Below are positions 52,673-62,384 of a stretch of DNA of 64,000 nucleotides, one piece after another. The position numbers were made by a program, and so were the translations under genes. This DNA is from Aneurinibacillus thermoaerophilus (GTDB lineage: Bacteria > Bacillota > Bacilli > Aneurinibacillales > Aneurinibacillaceae): positions 1 to 64,000 of the forward strand of contig NZ_FNDE01000005.1 of assembly GCF_900099925.1 (NCBI RefSeq), written 5' to 3'. The notes under the pieces were generated by a model. That model had not been told where the DNA came from and made no database searches. It saw only the letters and a list, made by a program, of their open reading frames with translations. How positions within the stretch are numbered: position 1 is the stretch's first letter; each line of letters starts with the position of its first letter.

Positions 52673-53806
52673 ATGAATAATTCAGAACGATTTTGGAATG
52701 CATCGTTGGAGGAACTTAAATGTGGGTATATTCTAGAAAATGAGCATTATATATGTCTTCTCTGTGGTGCAAAGTTTGAAAAAGGCATTATTTACCCTGA
52801 TGAAGGCACTCTATATGAAGCTGAAAGGTACATACGGCTCCATATTGAGAAAAACCATCAATCAGTGTTCGATTACCTGATCCAGCTGGACAAGAAACTC
52901 ACAGGTTTAACAGACCGTCAGAACCTTCTTCTTCGGCTACTTTATCAGGGAAAAAGCGATGCCGAAGTCCAAAAAGAAATGAATATCGGAAGTGCTTCCA
53001 CGATTCGAAATTACCGCTTTGTACTAAAAGAGAAGGAACGTCAATCCAAAGTGTTTTTAGCCATAATGGAACTGTTAAAAGAAAAGGACAAACATGTGCC
53101 GGCTTTTATGAGCCTTCATAAAACATTCGAGATTTTGGATGAACGTTACAATGTTACCGAGCAAGAAAGAGAGAAGATTTTGAAAAAGTATTTTCCTGAA
53201 GGCACGGATGGACCATTGGATACTTTTCCTAAAAAGGAAAAAAATAAACTGGTTGTCCTTTATGAAATCGCAAAGCGCTTTGATAGTGAACGAACCTATA
53301 ATGAAAAAGAAATCAATCAGATTTTAAAGGAAGTTTATCATGATTATGTAATGGTAAGAAGGTACTTAATTGATTACGGATTTTTAGATAGAAAGTCAGA
53401 TGGAAGCCAGTATTGGTTAAAAAGTGATTCTAAAAGAAAGGAAGAGGAACACATGGAGCGTAAAAAAGAATTGAAACGACTATACAAAGAATGGAAACCC
53501 CAGGCTGGAGTTTATCAGATTAAGAATACTAAAAATCAGAAGATTTTTATAGATAGTACTATGAATTTGAAGACAATAAATGGAAAGAAGTTTGCGTTGA
53601 ACCTGGGTGGTCACGTAAACAAATCGCTTCAAGAGGATTGGAATCGATTCGGAGAAGAAGCCTTCGTCTTTGAAGTATTAGAGACCTTAAAAGTGAAAGA
53701 GAACGGATATTTTGACGCAAAAGATGCGTTAAAAAAACTGAAACAAAAATGGCTGGATACACTACAACCTTATGGTGAACGTGGATATAATCAAAAGAAA
53801 TCCTAA
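52673..53806 (+). CDS. Zinc-finger / DUF2087 / GIY-YIG-like fusion regulator
   Basis: A 377-residue protein made of several parts. Residues about 20-65: a C2H2-like finger (ICLLCGAKF then RLHIEKNH). Residues 80-125: LuxR-like helix-turn-helix (LTDRQNLLLRLLYQGKSDAE, STIRNYRFVLKEKE). Residues 160-255: DUF2087 (KILKKYFPEG, RTYNEKEINQILKEVYHDY, YLIDYGFLDRKSDGSQYW). Residues 275-370: GIY-YIG-like fold (AGVYQIKNTKNQKIFIDST, LQEDWNRFGEEAFVFEVLE) without the YIG tyrosine motif. Probably DNA-binding; the nuclease-like part may be inactive. Start ATG 52673 or TTG 52667. A MATE pump follows 19 bases later, which it may regulate. Confidence 0.85.
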   Translation: MNNSERFWNASLEELKCGYILENEHYICLLCGAKFEKGIIYPDEGTLYEAERYIRLHIEKNHQSVFDYLIQLDKKLTGLTDRQNLLLRLLYQGKSDAEVQKEMNIGSASTIRNYRFVLKEKERQSKVFLAIMELLKEKDKHVPAFMSLHKTFEILDERYNVTEQEREKILKKYFPEGTDGPLDTFPKKEKNKLVVLYEIAKRFDSERTYNEKEINQILKEVYHDYVMVRRYLIDYGFLDRKSDGSQYWLKSDSKRKEEEHMERKKELKRLYKEWKPQAGVYQIKNTKNQKIFIDSTMNLKTINGKKFALNLGGHVNKSLQEDWNRFGEEAFVFEVLETLKVKENGYFDAKDALKKLKQKWLDTLQPYGERGYNQKKS

Positions 53807-53825
53807 CAAAAAGGAGAAATAAAAG

Positions 53826-55235
53826 TTGAAACCACCCCAAAATATAAACAAAGAAGATACGAGTTCACAGAGTAAGGAAACGAGCAACCACCCAGTGTGG
53901 TACTCTATGTTCATGTTTCTTATCCCTCTGATTATTAGCAATGCTCTGCAATCGATTGGTCAATTAGCTGGCAGTGTTGTTGTCGGTCGTTGGCTTGGCG
54001 TAGACGCCCTGGCTGCTATTTCTGCCTTTTTTCCATTATTTTTTCTACTTATTTCATTCACTATCGGAATAGGTTCAGGCAGTTCCATCTTGATCGGTCA
54101 GGCATATGGTGCACGTAATGAAGAGCGTGTTAAAGCAATCGTTGGTACCACACTCACCTTTACTTTCATTCTTGGAGTGGTGTTAGCGGTGGTTGGGGGT
54201 CTATTCACTTGGGATATCCTGCAACTAATAGGCACACCAGAAAATATCATTGCCGTAAGTGTCCATTATGCGCGAATTTTATTTTGGTTTATGCCGGTTA
54301 TGTTTTTATATATTGCCTATACCACTTTTATACGTGGTATAGGTGACTCCAAGACACCGTTTTACTTTCTTATTATTAGCACGGTACTCGATGTAGGATT
54401 GTTACCCCTTCTGATTTTTGGTTGGCTGGGTCTGCCAAAACTCGGTATATACGGGGCAGCGTACGCGTCCATAGTATCAACGGTTCTAACATTTGTCATC
54501 ATGCTTATCTACCTAGACAAAATAAAGCATCCACTTCGATTCGATGCATCCGTTCGGAAGCACCTACGGATGGATGTAGGATTGCTCAAGTTGCTATTGC
54601 GTCTTGGCATTCCATCCAGCATCAATATGATACTCGTATCCCTGGCTGAAGTTGCCGTCATCACATTCGTGAATCGTTTTGGTTCCGATGCTACCGCAGC
54701 GTATGGTGCAGTAAATCAAGTGGTCAGTTACGTATCAATGCCAGCAATAAGTCTAAGCATTGCCGTCTCCATATTTGCCGCACAGTCTATAGGAGGGAAT
54801 CAGTTCGATCGACTAAAGAAAGTGATTCGGGCAGGTGTGCTGCTTAATTATGTAATCGGTGGGATTTTAATCATACTTGTCTATGTGTTCTCGCAGGATA
54901 TTTTGTCATGGTTCTTAACAAGCAAGCATACGCTTGATATCGCACATAGTTTGCTAATGATCACTCTGTGGAGTTATTTGATTTTTGGCCATGCACTGGT
55001 CATTGCCGCTACAATGCGTGCGAGTGGAACTGTACTGTGGCCAACTGTGTTCAGCATAATATCGATCTGGTGTGTTGAAGTGCCTGTTGCTTACCTGCTT
55101 TCACACTTTAGCAGCCTTGGCATTAAAGGAATATGGGTTGGATATCCAGCTGCATTCATCATCAGTCTCGCTTTACAATATTCCTACTATCGATGGTCAT
55201 GGAAGAAGAAGCGGATCGTGCGTCTCATCCATTAA
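53826..55235 (+). CDS. MATE-family efflux transporter
   Basis: Multidrug and toxin extrusion protein, 469 residues with 12 membrane segments in two homologous halves: VVGRWLGVDALAAISAFFPL, IGSGSSILIGQAYGARNEE in the first and GAVNQVVSYVSMPAISLSIA, AAQSIGGNQFDR in the second. Start TTG at 53826 with AAGGAGAAA upstream. It lies directly after the DUF2087 fusion gene and probably forms an operon with it. Confidence 0.93.
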   Translation: MKPPQNINKEDTSSQSKETSNHPVWYSMFMFLIPLIISNALQSIGQLAGSVVVGRWLGVDALAAISAFFPLFFLLISFTIGIGSGSSILIGQAYGARNEERVKAIVGTTLTFTFILGVVLAVVGGLFTWDILQLIGTPENIIAVSVHYARILFWFMPVMFLYIAYTTFIRGIGDSKTPFYFLIISTVLDVGLLPLLIFGWLGLPKLGIYGAAYASIVSTVLTFVIMLIYLDKIKHPLRFDASVRKHLRMDVGLLKLLLRLGIPSSINMILVSLAEVAVITFVNRFGSDATAAYGAVNQVVSYVSMPAISLSIAVSIFAAQSIGGNQFDRLKKVIRAGVLLNYVIGGILIILVYVFSQDILSWFLTSKHTLDIAHSLLMITLWSYLIFGHALVIAATMRASGTVLWPTVFSIISIWCVEVPVAYLLSHFSSLGIKGIWVGYPAAFIISLALQYSYYRWSWKKKRIVRLIH

Positions 55236-55568
55236 GAAAGTAACATGCCAATGGATTGCGTATCATCGAACTAAAAAGTATAGATATGGATACAGACATT
55301 ATGATTGGCTATGATTGACGTAGAAAAACTGTAAAGATGAAGAAGCGGGGGAGGCTGGAGAGCTTGGCACCATTCCCTACCCTTTCTCTCTGCCTCCCCA
55401 TTTCTTTGTAGTTATCCCCCCCTTTTCATATAGTGACTGACCAATCGCATTCGAAATAACAAATAAATCGTTCAATATCGCTATTTTTTCACCATAGTAG
55501 TGCTAGCAGTTCCGCCACCATTTTTGCGCTCCCACCTTTGACGCAAACAACAATCTCGGGATCCTTTT
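55236..55568. other. Intergenic gap, MATE gene to DeoR gene
   Basis: Two converging genes. Apart from the hairpin at 55348-55399 I see no gene or clear signal. Confidence 0.5.
55348..55405. terminator. Probable terminator between converging genes
   Basis: GGGGAGGC (55348-55355) pairs with GCCTCCCC (55392-55399), with GGAGAG/CTCTCT inside; followed by ATTTCTTTG on the plus strand. Confidence 0.65.
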
Positions 55569-56354
55569 CTAATCAGCAACCAGCCATTCCGCTCCTGTAG
55601 CTCTGACTGCCTTTTCCCACTCAACGGGTATGGAAACATTGCTAATCAGAACATCCGTATCTTCAAGATCAGCCAGCTTATAAAAATTGCTTACACCAAT
55701 TTTTGAGCCATCAAACATGACAATGGTTTGTGTAGCTTGTTCCATAAACTTTCGGGACAGCATCGCTCGCTCAACATCATAACTTGTGATGCCTCTTTCC
55801 GGAGAAATTCCATCAATCGCAATAAACGCTTTATCTACATAAAAGTTTTCCATCATTTTTTCCGCTAACGAACCGGATGTACGGGAATAGCGCGGATTTA
55901 CCTTGCCACCAATAAAAAAAATTTCCCCGGAAAACAACCCTTGATTTTCATACTGCAACAGAAGCGATAAAACAGGTACAGACGCGGTAATCACCGTAAG
56001 GTTCTCTTTTCCCGTAAGATAATGCACAAGTTGAATCGTCGTCGTGCCGTCATCAATTGCGATAATTTCATTATCCTGAATCAAGCTGGCAGCAGCTCTT
56101 CCTATCCGCTTCTTCTCTTCCGCATAAAGAATCTCGCGCGTGTAGATAGAAGGCTCTTCTTTGCCGTAGTTTACTTTTACAGCCCCACCATATACCCGTT
56201 TCAGTTTCTTTTCATTTTCAAGCTCTTCCAGGTAACGCCGGATCGTTTCAGACGACACTTCCAGCTTCTCTACGAGCTCCGTCGTTCTTACTTTTCCGGA
56301 TTCATGCAATAGATGCAAAATAAACTGTTTTCTTTCTTCTCCAATGAGTGACAC
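55569..56354 (-). CDS. DeoR/GlpR-family transcriptional regulator
   Basis: DeoR-type repressor of 261 residues, GTG start at 56354. N-terminal helix-turn-helix: EERKQFILHLLHESGKVRTT, LEVSSETIRRYLEELE, followed by the RVYGGAV motif. The C-terminal effector domain (DeoRC) has AIDDGTTTIQLVHYLTG, IFFIGGKVNPRYSRTSG and DKAFIAIDGISPERGITS, which usually binds a phosphorylated ligand. Last gene of the phosphonate run, so it probably regulates it. Phosphonoacetaldehyde, 2-AEP or a sugar phosphate are possible ligands. The unusual direct repeats upstream of the binding-protein gene are a candidate site. Confidence 0.92.
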   Translation of the reverse strand: MSLIGEERKQFILHLLHESGKVRTTELVEKLEVSSETIRRYLEELENEKKLKRVYGGAVKVNYGKEEPSIYTREILYAEEKKRIGRAAASLIQDNEIIAIDDGTTTIQLVHYLTGKENLTVITASVPVLSLLLQYENQGLFSGEIFFIGGKVNPRYSRTSGSLAEKMMENFYVDKAFIAIDGISPERGITSYDVERAMLSRKFMEQATQTIVMFDGSKIGVSNFYKLADLEDTDVLISNVSIPVEWEKAVRATGAEWLVAD

Positions 56355-56394
56355 GTCACCAAAGCCCCCTGTTTTATTGCTTAATCCTTTTTGA

Positions 56395-57594
56395 TTAGCG
56401 TGACATAGACTCTACTATCGCCTGCGTTTCCGCACCAATCTCCGTAATTTCCTCATGAACAAAAATTTGACGCTTCTCCAACTCTTTGAAAATAGCAGCC
56501 GGATCAAACGCTTCTTCCGGTGTAATGACACCTGTCGCCTTTACCATCCCTTTTGCCAGCATTTCCGTTGCAATGGCCATCGGGATACCGACGTTACGTG
56601 TATACGCACGCAGTTTTTCCCATCCTTCTACCGAGCCATCTGAAGCCGGGTGCGTATGATACAACGTATGGCACATCCGTTTTCCATCCTTCATGCCTAC
56701 GACTTCCACATGCAGTGAATATCCGTACAGCTCGGTTTCCGTTCCTTCTTTGGAATTGAACAAATATTCGCTAATGCAATCAAGAATGCCAACTTCTACG
56801 CCTTTAACATTAATTTTTTCATTGCGCAAAAAGCCCCATTCGTACAGCGCGCGAACTAATTGCATGTTTTTCTTCGGCCATGTGCCGCGCACTTCAATCA
56901 ATTTTATACCTTTATGCGCCAACGCTTTCGCTAGGGTCTTTGTTTCCGCATGCGGAATGATATACTGCACCGTTGTGCCATATGGCTCCGGCAGGCGAAT
57001 TTCACGGGGTCTTGCAAACGGCGGAACTTGTACAAATTCGCCATTCTCATATATAACACGGTCTGGCAAATTCGGATCATATTCATAGGTGGTCGTCTCC
57101 GCAATCGAACGCGAAAAAGCAATCGGACGAAACGCGCCATGGCTTACACGAATGCTTTCCACTTCATCTAATTGGTTAGCAGCATGCATCGCCATCATTT
57201 GCGTTACGCCTGGTGTCATCCCGAAGCCCGGTACGCATGTTTTTCCATTCTTTTTGAACACTTTATCAGACGCACTCTCTTCACCGAATCCGTTCAGGTT
57301 AATACCGTGGCACCCCGCTTCCGCAATGCATGCCGTAGACAACCCATTCAGTGTAATGGTCGTACCATCCATTACGACATCGTATCCTTTCATTTGCTGT
57401 ACCGTCGCCTCGCGGTTCCGCACATCAACTTTTTGGAAATCGACACGTGGGTCGTTCAGCCACTTTACCACTTTGTGACCTTCCTCTTCGTTAAAATCGG
57501 CCACTGTAATTTTTTCAAACGAAGAATGCTGCACCAAATCCAGAATCGCTTCCCGACAAATTCGTCCTGCCCCACCTAAGCAAAATACTTTCAT
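56395..57594 (-). CDS. Saccharopine dehydrogenase-like NAD(P) oxidoreductase
   Basis: Rossmann-fold oxidoreductase of 399 residues from the second ATG (57594), which has AAAGGAG at 8 bases. The N-terminal KVFCLGGAGRICREAILDLV is the nucleotide-binding start (GxGxxG variant) and VTVADFNEEEGHKVV-like follows. Then VPGFGMTPGVTQMMAMHAAN, the family motif, and a C-terminal domain typical of saccharopine/carboxynorspermidine-type enzymes (EVRGTWPKKNMQLVRALYEW). It sits between phnW and the DeoR gene, 40 and 35 bases from its neighbours, clearly in the operon. It would act on a secondary amine or imine; nothing in the known PhnWX route needs such a step. Confidence 0.85.
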   Translation of the reverse strand: MKVFCLGGAGRICREAILDLVQHSSFEKITVADFNEEEGHKVVKWLNDPRVDFQKVDVRNREATVQQMKGYDVVMDGTTITLNGLSTACIAEAGCHGINLNGFGEESASDKVFKKNGKTCVPGFGMTPGVTQMMAMHAANQLDEVESIRVSHGAFRPIAFSRSIAETTTYEYDPNLPDRVIYENGEFVQVPPFARPREIRLPEPYGTTVQYIIPHAETKTLAKALAHKGIKLIEVRGTWPKKNMQLVRALYEWGFLRNEKINVKGVEVGILDCISEYLFNSKEGTETELYGYSLHVEVVGMKDGKRMCHTLYHTHPASDGSVEGWEKLRAYTRNVGIPMAIATEMLAKGMVKATGVITPEEAFDPAAIFKELEKRQIFVHEEITEIGAETQAIVESMSR

Positions 57595-57629
57595 GTTCAT
57601 TCTCCTTTACTATATATCATCTCATCTTT

Positions 57630-58751
57630 TTACCAAAATATGTTTTTCTCGATAGCCTCTACCAGTCGTTTCATATCATCCGGGTACACTTCTCCAATAT
57701 TTCCGATGCGGAACGTATCCATCGTCGTAATTTTTCCTGGATAAATCACAAATCCTTCCCTCTTCAACCGGGCATAAAACTCTTTAAACGTAAATAATGA
57801 GCTTTCTGGATAATAGAAGGATGTAATGATCGGCGATTGATGCTGCTCATCCAACAACGGCATAAATCCAAGGTGCTTCATCCCTTCTATCAACGTGCGC
57901 TGATTCTGCCGGTAGCGCGCTTCCCGTACCGCAATACCGCCTTCTTCCTCCAATTCTTGCAATGCAACGTAAAAAGCATGTACAACATGCGTCGGAGAAG
58001 TAAAACGCCATTTTCCATTTTGCTTCTCCATTGTGTTCCACTGGTCATATAAATCAAGCGATAATGAGCGGGCCTGTCCTTTACACCCAGCAAGCACTTC
58101 TTTTTTTGCCAGAATAAATCCGAAGCCCGGAACACCTTGAATGCACTTGTTCGCACTGCTGATTAAAAAGTCGATATCCAGTGCCGCTACGTCGAGCGCA
58201 ATGCCGCCGAAGCTGCTCATCGCATCGACAATAAAGCATTTGCCATACGCTTTAGCTACCTTCCCAACATCCGCGATCGGATTCAGCATCCCAGTGGTCG
58301 TCTCCGTATGTACCACTGCAATATGCGTAATATCCGGATCGTGCTTTAGTTCTTCTTCCAGGCGCGCGACATCTACCGGCGCAACTTCTCCTGCATCGAG
58401 AACCATCGTTTCAATGCGCAGCATGCGGGCCATCTGTGCAATCCGCTGGCCGTACGCACCGTTGGTCAGCACAAGCAGCTTGCCGTTTTCCGGAATCGCT
58501 GTGCCAATAACGGACTCAACGCAAAACGTTCCGCTTCCCTGCATGAGCACAGCCGTATAGTCTTCCATATTCGAACCAGCCAATTGCACCAGCTTCCGGC
58601 GAATGGCTTGTACGAGTTCTTTGTAATCGTCATCCCATGTGCACCAATCACGCAACATTGCTGCTTTGACCCGCTTCGTTGTTGAAAGCGGTCCAGGCGT
58701 TAATAACAAATAAGAATTGTCTGGCAATTGATGGAGCATCACTTTGGACAT
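57630..58751 (-). CDS. phnW: 2-aminoethylphosphonate-pyruvate transaminase PhnW
   Basis: PLP enzyme that converts 2-AEP and pyruvate to phosphonoacetaldehyde and alanine. 373 residues, family length. Motifs: [62 protein letters not shown] and the Schiff-base lysine in [24 protein letters not shown]-type site upstream. Upstream neighbour is PhnX, which uses its product. Confidence 0.96.
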   Translation of the reverse strand: MSKVMLHQLPDNSYLLLTPGPLSTTKRVKAAMLRDWCTWDDDYKELVQAIRRKLVQLAGSNMEDYTAVLMQGSGTFCVESVIGTAIPENGKLLVLTNGAYGQRIAQMARMLRIETMVLDAGEVAPVDVARLEEELKHDPDITHIAVVHTETTTGMLNPIADVGKVAKAYGKCFIVDAMSSFGGIALDVAALDIDFLISSANKCIQGVPGFGFILAKKEVLAGCKGQARSLSLDLYDQWNTMEKQNGKWRFTSPTHVVHAFYVALQELEEEGGIAVREARYRQNQRTLIEGMKHLGFMPLLDEQHQSPIITSFYYPESSLFTFKEFYARLKREGFVIYPGKITTMDTFRIGNIGEVYPDDMKRLVEAIEKNIFW

Positions 58752-58775
58752 TTTCTTCTTCCTTTCTTTCTCTGA

Positions 58776-59573
58776 TTACGGGCGTTCGCCTTGCCGCATG
58801 CGCTCATTTATCTCGGCAATCACTTCTTCCAGTTCACCGATCGTTTCAATGACAAAATGGGCCCCGGCGTGGAGGAATCTATCACGGACATCCGTCATTT
58901 TTCTGCTGAGTACATCTGTATCACATGCATGTACTTCCTCCTCTGTCATACCAAGCTCGCTGCTTCCTTTAATTACACCTACCGTCCATGCTCCAGCGTT
59001 TCTTCCTTCCTGAATGTCGCTCAGCGTATCGCCTACCTTTACAATCCGCCACATTGGATATACACCTAAGCGCATCGCGTTCGTATAGCACATCCAGGGG
59101 AACGGACGGCCTGCCGGCACTTCATCCGGTGTCACAAGCGTATCCGGCTCATACCCGTGCTTCTTCGCTTTCGGTACGATAACATGCATCATATCTGTCG
59201 TGTATCCTGTCGTAGAGCCGATTTTCATCCCTTGTTCACGCAAACGATTGACCAACTGGACGGCTCCCGGAACCGGTTTCGCATGATTCGCAAGCACGGA
59301 AAACAATCTGGCTTCAAAATCGGCATATAACTCATCAATATCTGCATGATCCGGGCGTTTGCCATGCTTTTCCTCCCATGCACCGGCAACACGCTCCATA
59401 GCACAAATCGCCGCAATATGCTCACGCTTCAAAAGCCCCATCGGCTCCCGCGCTTCTTCCACGGTAATCTCCACACCTTTGTGTTTGAAAGCTTCCATAA
59501 ATGCCGCCAGCGGGGCGAAGCATCCGTAATCAATCATTGTTCCTGCCCAGTCGAAAATCACAGCCTGTATCAT
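58776..59573 (-). CDS. phnX: Phosphonoacetaldehyde hydrolase PhnX
   Basis: HAD-superfamily enzyme that cleaves the C-P bond of phosphonoacetaldehyde to acetaldehyde and phosphate. 265 residues from ATG at 59573 (GGAGGAGAAG upstream). Nucleophile Asp in IFDWAGTMIDYGCFAP; the Schiff-base lysine in AREPMGLLKREHI (cap domain), GSTTGYTTDMM and VKVGDTLSDIQEGRNAGAW follow. It overlaps no gene but lies 21 bases after the permease. Confidence 0.96.
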   Translation of the reverse strand: MIQAVIFDWAGTMIDYGCFAPLAAFMEAFKHKGVEITVEEAREPMGLLKREHIAAICAMERVAGAWEEKHGKRPDHADIDELYADFEARLFSVLANHAKPVPGAVQLVNRLREQGMKIGSTTGYTTDMMHVIVPKAKKHGYEPDTLVTPDEVPAGRPFPWMCYTNAMRLGVYPMWRIVKVGDTLSDIQEGRNAGAWTVGVIKGSSELGMTEEEVHACDTDVLSRKMTDVRDRFLHAGAHFVIETIGELEEVIAEINERMRQGERP

Positions 59574-59594
59574 TGTCTTCTCCTCCTCTATCAT

Positions 59595-61346
59595 TTATCG
59601 TTTTTGCCATGCTTGCGTACGCTGACGCAATTTGAACGTCAGCCCTTCATATATGGTTCGCACAATAATATTTGTTAGCACAATCAGGATTGACATCGCT
59701 GCTGCCGGGGCAATATCGCCGGCGTCATCCATATTGACAATCGCCACCGATGCCAGTTTGAAATCCGCTGAATAAAGGAAGACTACAGCCGAAATCGTAA
59801 CCATCGAATTCACAAAATAATAGACAGCTATTTCAAGAATCGCTGGCAATGTCAACGGTACGGTAACCCGGAAAAACGTTTTATAAAACGGCACCCTCAT
59901 AGACTCAGAAACAAGTTCAAATTCCTTGTCCAGCTTTTTCAACGCACTTGTTGCCGTAATGAATGCCACCGAATAAAAATGCGTAATGTTCGCCAATATG
60001 ATGATATATATCGTTCCATACATCCAATTCAGCGGATTGCCTGGCTGGTTAAAGAAAAAGATGTAGGCGAGACCAATCACCAACCCTGGAACCGCCATTG
60101 GCAAAATCGAGATAAAATAACCAAATTGACGCAGCATCGGCATAAATCTAGTTTTTTCAATCAAGTACGCATTTACAAACGTGATCACGGTTCCGACAAC
60201 TGCACTTAACGCAGCTACCAGCACGCTATTCCAATAAGAAGTCATTCCATCGCCGCCAGCGACCGTTGTAAAATCAAAGTGTGCCAGCGTAAACGTTACA
60301 TCATACGGCCATACTTTCACGAACGCCGCCAGCGCTACCGCGCCAAGCAGAACAAGAATGGCGCCTGCTACAAATGAGCAATACACAAAACAAAGACGAT
60401 CACGCAGCGGCTTTTTGTCCGCTCGGTAAGGAATGGACTTAGCCGTAATAAATGAGCCTTGCTTTCGTTCTACCAAGCGATCTACGATAAATGCGAGCAC
60501 GGCCGGAATCAACAAGAGCATTCCCACAGTGGAACCCATGCCCATATCTTGCTGTCCAATCACATACTTATAAATGTCCGTTGCCAACACGTTATATTGT
60601 CCACCAACAATTTTCGGAGCACCGAAATCGGTAAAACACAGTGTAAATGTAACAAATGCGGAGCTAACAAGCCCATATTTAATGCTAGGCAATGTAATGG
60701 TGAAAAACTTGCGGATTTTGCCTGCACCTAGCGTATCCGCCGCCTCGTACAACGTATAATCCGCGACCGCCAGCGAAACGCTTACGATCAGAAACGCCTG
60801 CGGGAATGTGTACACAATTTCCGCCAGAATGATGCCAACCGGACCGTACAGATCAATATTAATACCCTTAGAGAAGTACCCGAACAGCCCTGTTGTTACC
60901 ACTCCCTGATTGCCAAACAAATAGGTCAATCCAATGCCATACATCATCGTCGGTGCAAACAGCGGAAGCAAGGCCACATATTTGAAAAATCCTTTCCCCC
61001 TCATCGCCGTACGATGGAGCGCATAAGCATACAGGAACGCTAGCATGACGGATACAACTGTCGTAACAGTGGAAACGTATATCGTATTCACAAGAGACTG
61101 TGCCAGCGTTGAATTGGAAAAATACGAAATGAAATGGGCAAACCCGACAAACGCTCCTGTTTTATCGAATAATGCCTGGCGAAACAAAACACCAAGGGGT
61201 ATGACTATACTGACAAAGAGCGAAACAAGCATTACAAGTAACAGCGCTTTTTGAATCCATTCATCTTTTCCGGTTTTCTGGCGAATCATCGGCGAATCCA
61301 GCAATCTCGCTTCCCCGCGCTCATTTTGCCACCATGCTTTCTTCAA
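59595..61346 (-). CDS. ABC permease, two fused membrane domains (2-AEP uptake)
   Basis: Inner-membrane subunit with two BPD_transp_1 domains in a single chain of 583 residues and about 12 helices; other organisms have separate PhnU and PhnV. Each half has an EAA-like loop: YEAADTLGAGKIRKFFTITLP in the first, LVSESMRVPFYKTFFRVTVP in the second. The fused layout resembles Fe(3+)-type FbpB permeases and some 2-AEP transporters. Start TTG at 61346 inside the end of the ATPase gene (26-base overlap), so coupled. Confidence 0.9.
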   Translation of the reverse strand: MKKAWWQNERGEARLLDSPMIRQKTGKDEWIQKALLLVMLVSLFVSIVIPLGVLFRQALFDKTGAFVGFAHFISYFSNSTLAQSLVNTIYVSTVTTVVSVMLAFLYAYALHRTAMRGKGFFKYVALLPLFAPTMMYGIGLTYLFGNQGVVTTGLFGYFSKGINIDLYGPVGIILAEIVYTFPQAFLIVSVSLAVADYTLYEAADTLGAGKIRKFFTITLPSIKYGLVSSAFVTFTLCFTDFGAPKIVGGQYNVLATDIYKYVIGQQDMGMGSTVGMLLLIPAVLAFIVDRLVERKQGSFITAKSIPYRADKKPLRDRLCFVYCSFVAGAILVLLGAVALAAFVKVWPYDVTFTLAHFDFTTVAGGDGMTSYWNSVLVAALSAVVGTVITFVNAYLIEKTRFMPMLRQFGYFISILPMAVPGLVIGLAYIFFFNQPGNPLNWMYGTIYIIILANITHFYSVAFITATSALKKLDKEFELVSESMRVPFYKTFFRVTVPLTLPAILEIAVYYFVNSMVTISAVVFLYSADFKLASVAIVNMDDAGDIAPAAAMSILIVLTNIIVRTIYEGLTFKLRQRTQAWQKR

Positions 61347-62364
61347 ATGAGATCAGCCTTTCCATTGGTAATTCAAGTGATAACCTTTTATCCTTTTCCA
61401 GGCGAATCCGCTCTGATACATGCGCCGATACATCAAGCATCACCATCTGATCCGTTAGTGTATTGCGCTCGTCTATCATTTGCAGCATGACCCGGTAAAA
61501 CGGGCCACGAAATTCGACATCCCGAATCACAGCCTGCAAGCCAACTTCACTTTCCACTTCCATGATGCGAATATGTTCAGGACGTACGGCCATCAACGCT
61601 TCCTTTCCTGATGTAACGTCGCTCAACTGGGAAGCAGATAAGAAATTAATGGCTCCGATAAAGTCAGCCACAAACGGAGAGTTTGGATACTGATATACGT
61701 CCTCCGGTGTCCCGACTTGCACAATTTCTGCATGATTCATCACCATAATCCGATCTGCCATTGTTAATGCTTCTTCCTGATCATGTGTAACCATAATCGT
61801 TGTAATTCCTAATCTGTCTTGCAAGGCGCAAATTTCTCGCCGCAGTTTCATGCGTACTTTTGCATCGAGTGCCGACAATGGTTCATCCAAGAGTAGAAAA
61901 TCAGGTGACAAAGCAATGGCACGCGCCAGTGCAATGCGCTGCTGCTGTCCTCCCGAAAGCTGAGACGGATACTTGTCTCGGATATGTTCTAAATCCACCA
62001 TTGCCAGTGCTTCCCGCACTTTTTCATCAATCTCCCGTTTGGACAGCTTTCTGTTCTTCAAGCCATACGCAATATTTTGATAGGCCGTTAAATTCGGAAA
62101 CAAAGCGTACGATTGGAATACCATCCCGAAATTACGCTGTGCAGGAGGAAGGGACGTTACTTCCTTCCCCCCGACGAAAATTCGCCCCTGATTCGGCTGT
62201 TCCAATCCGGCTAAAATTCGAAGAAGCGTCGTTTTTCCACACCCACTCGGACCAAGCAGGCAAACAAACTCACCCTTACGAATCTCAAAGCTAATATCAC
62301 GTAACGCGGTAAATGTACCAAATTGCTTGGAAATGTTATGTACAGAAAGGTATGCATCGTTCAT
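61321..62364 (-). CDS. ABC ATPase of the 2-AEP transporter
   Basis: ATP-binding subunit of 347 residues, spermidine/iron-type (PotA/FbpC-like): Walker A GPSGCGKTT, signature LSGGQQQRIALARA, Walker B LLLDEPLSALD, H-loop TMVTHDQEEA, with a C-terminal TOBE domain (MAVRPEHIRIMEVESEVGL). It lies 20 bases after the binding protein gene and overlaps the permease. Its substrate assignment comes from phnW and phnX. Confidence 0.92.
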   Translation of the reverse strand: MNDAYLSVHNISKQFGTFTALRDISFEIRKGEFVCLLGPSGCGKTTLLRILAGLEQPNQGRIFVGGKEVTSLPPAQRNFGMVFQSYALFPNLTAYQNIAYGLKNRKLSKREIDEKVREALAMVDLEHIRDKYPSQLSGGQQQRIALARAIALSPDFLLLDEPLSALDAKVRMKLRREICALQDRLGITTIMVTHDQEEALTMADRIMVMNHAEIVQVGTPEDVYQYPNSPFVADFIGAINFLSASQLSDVTSGKEALMAVRPEHIRIMEVESEVGLQAVIRDVEFRGPFYRVMLQMIDERNTLTDQMVMLDVSAHVSERIRLEKDKRLSLELPMERLISFEESMVAK

Positions 62365-62384
62365 AAGCCCATCTCTTCTCCTTT

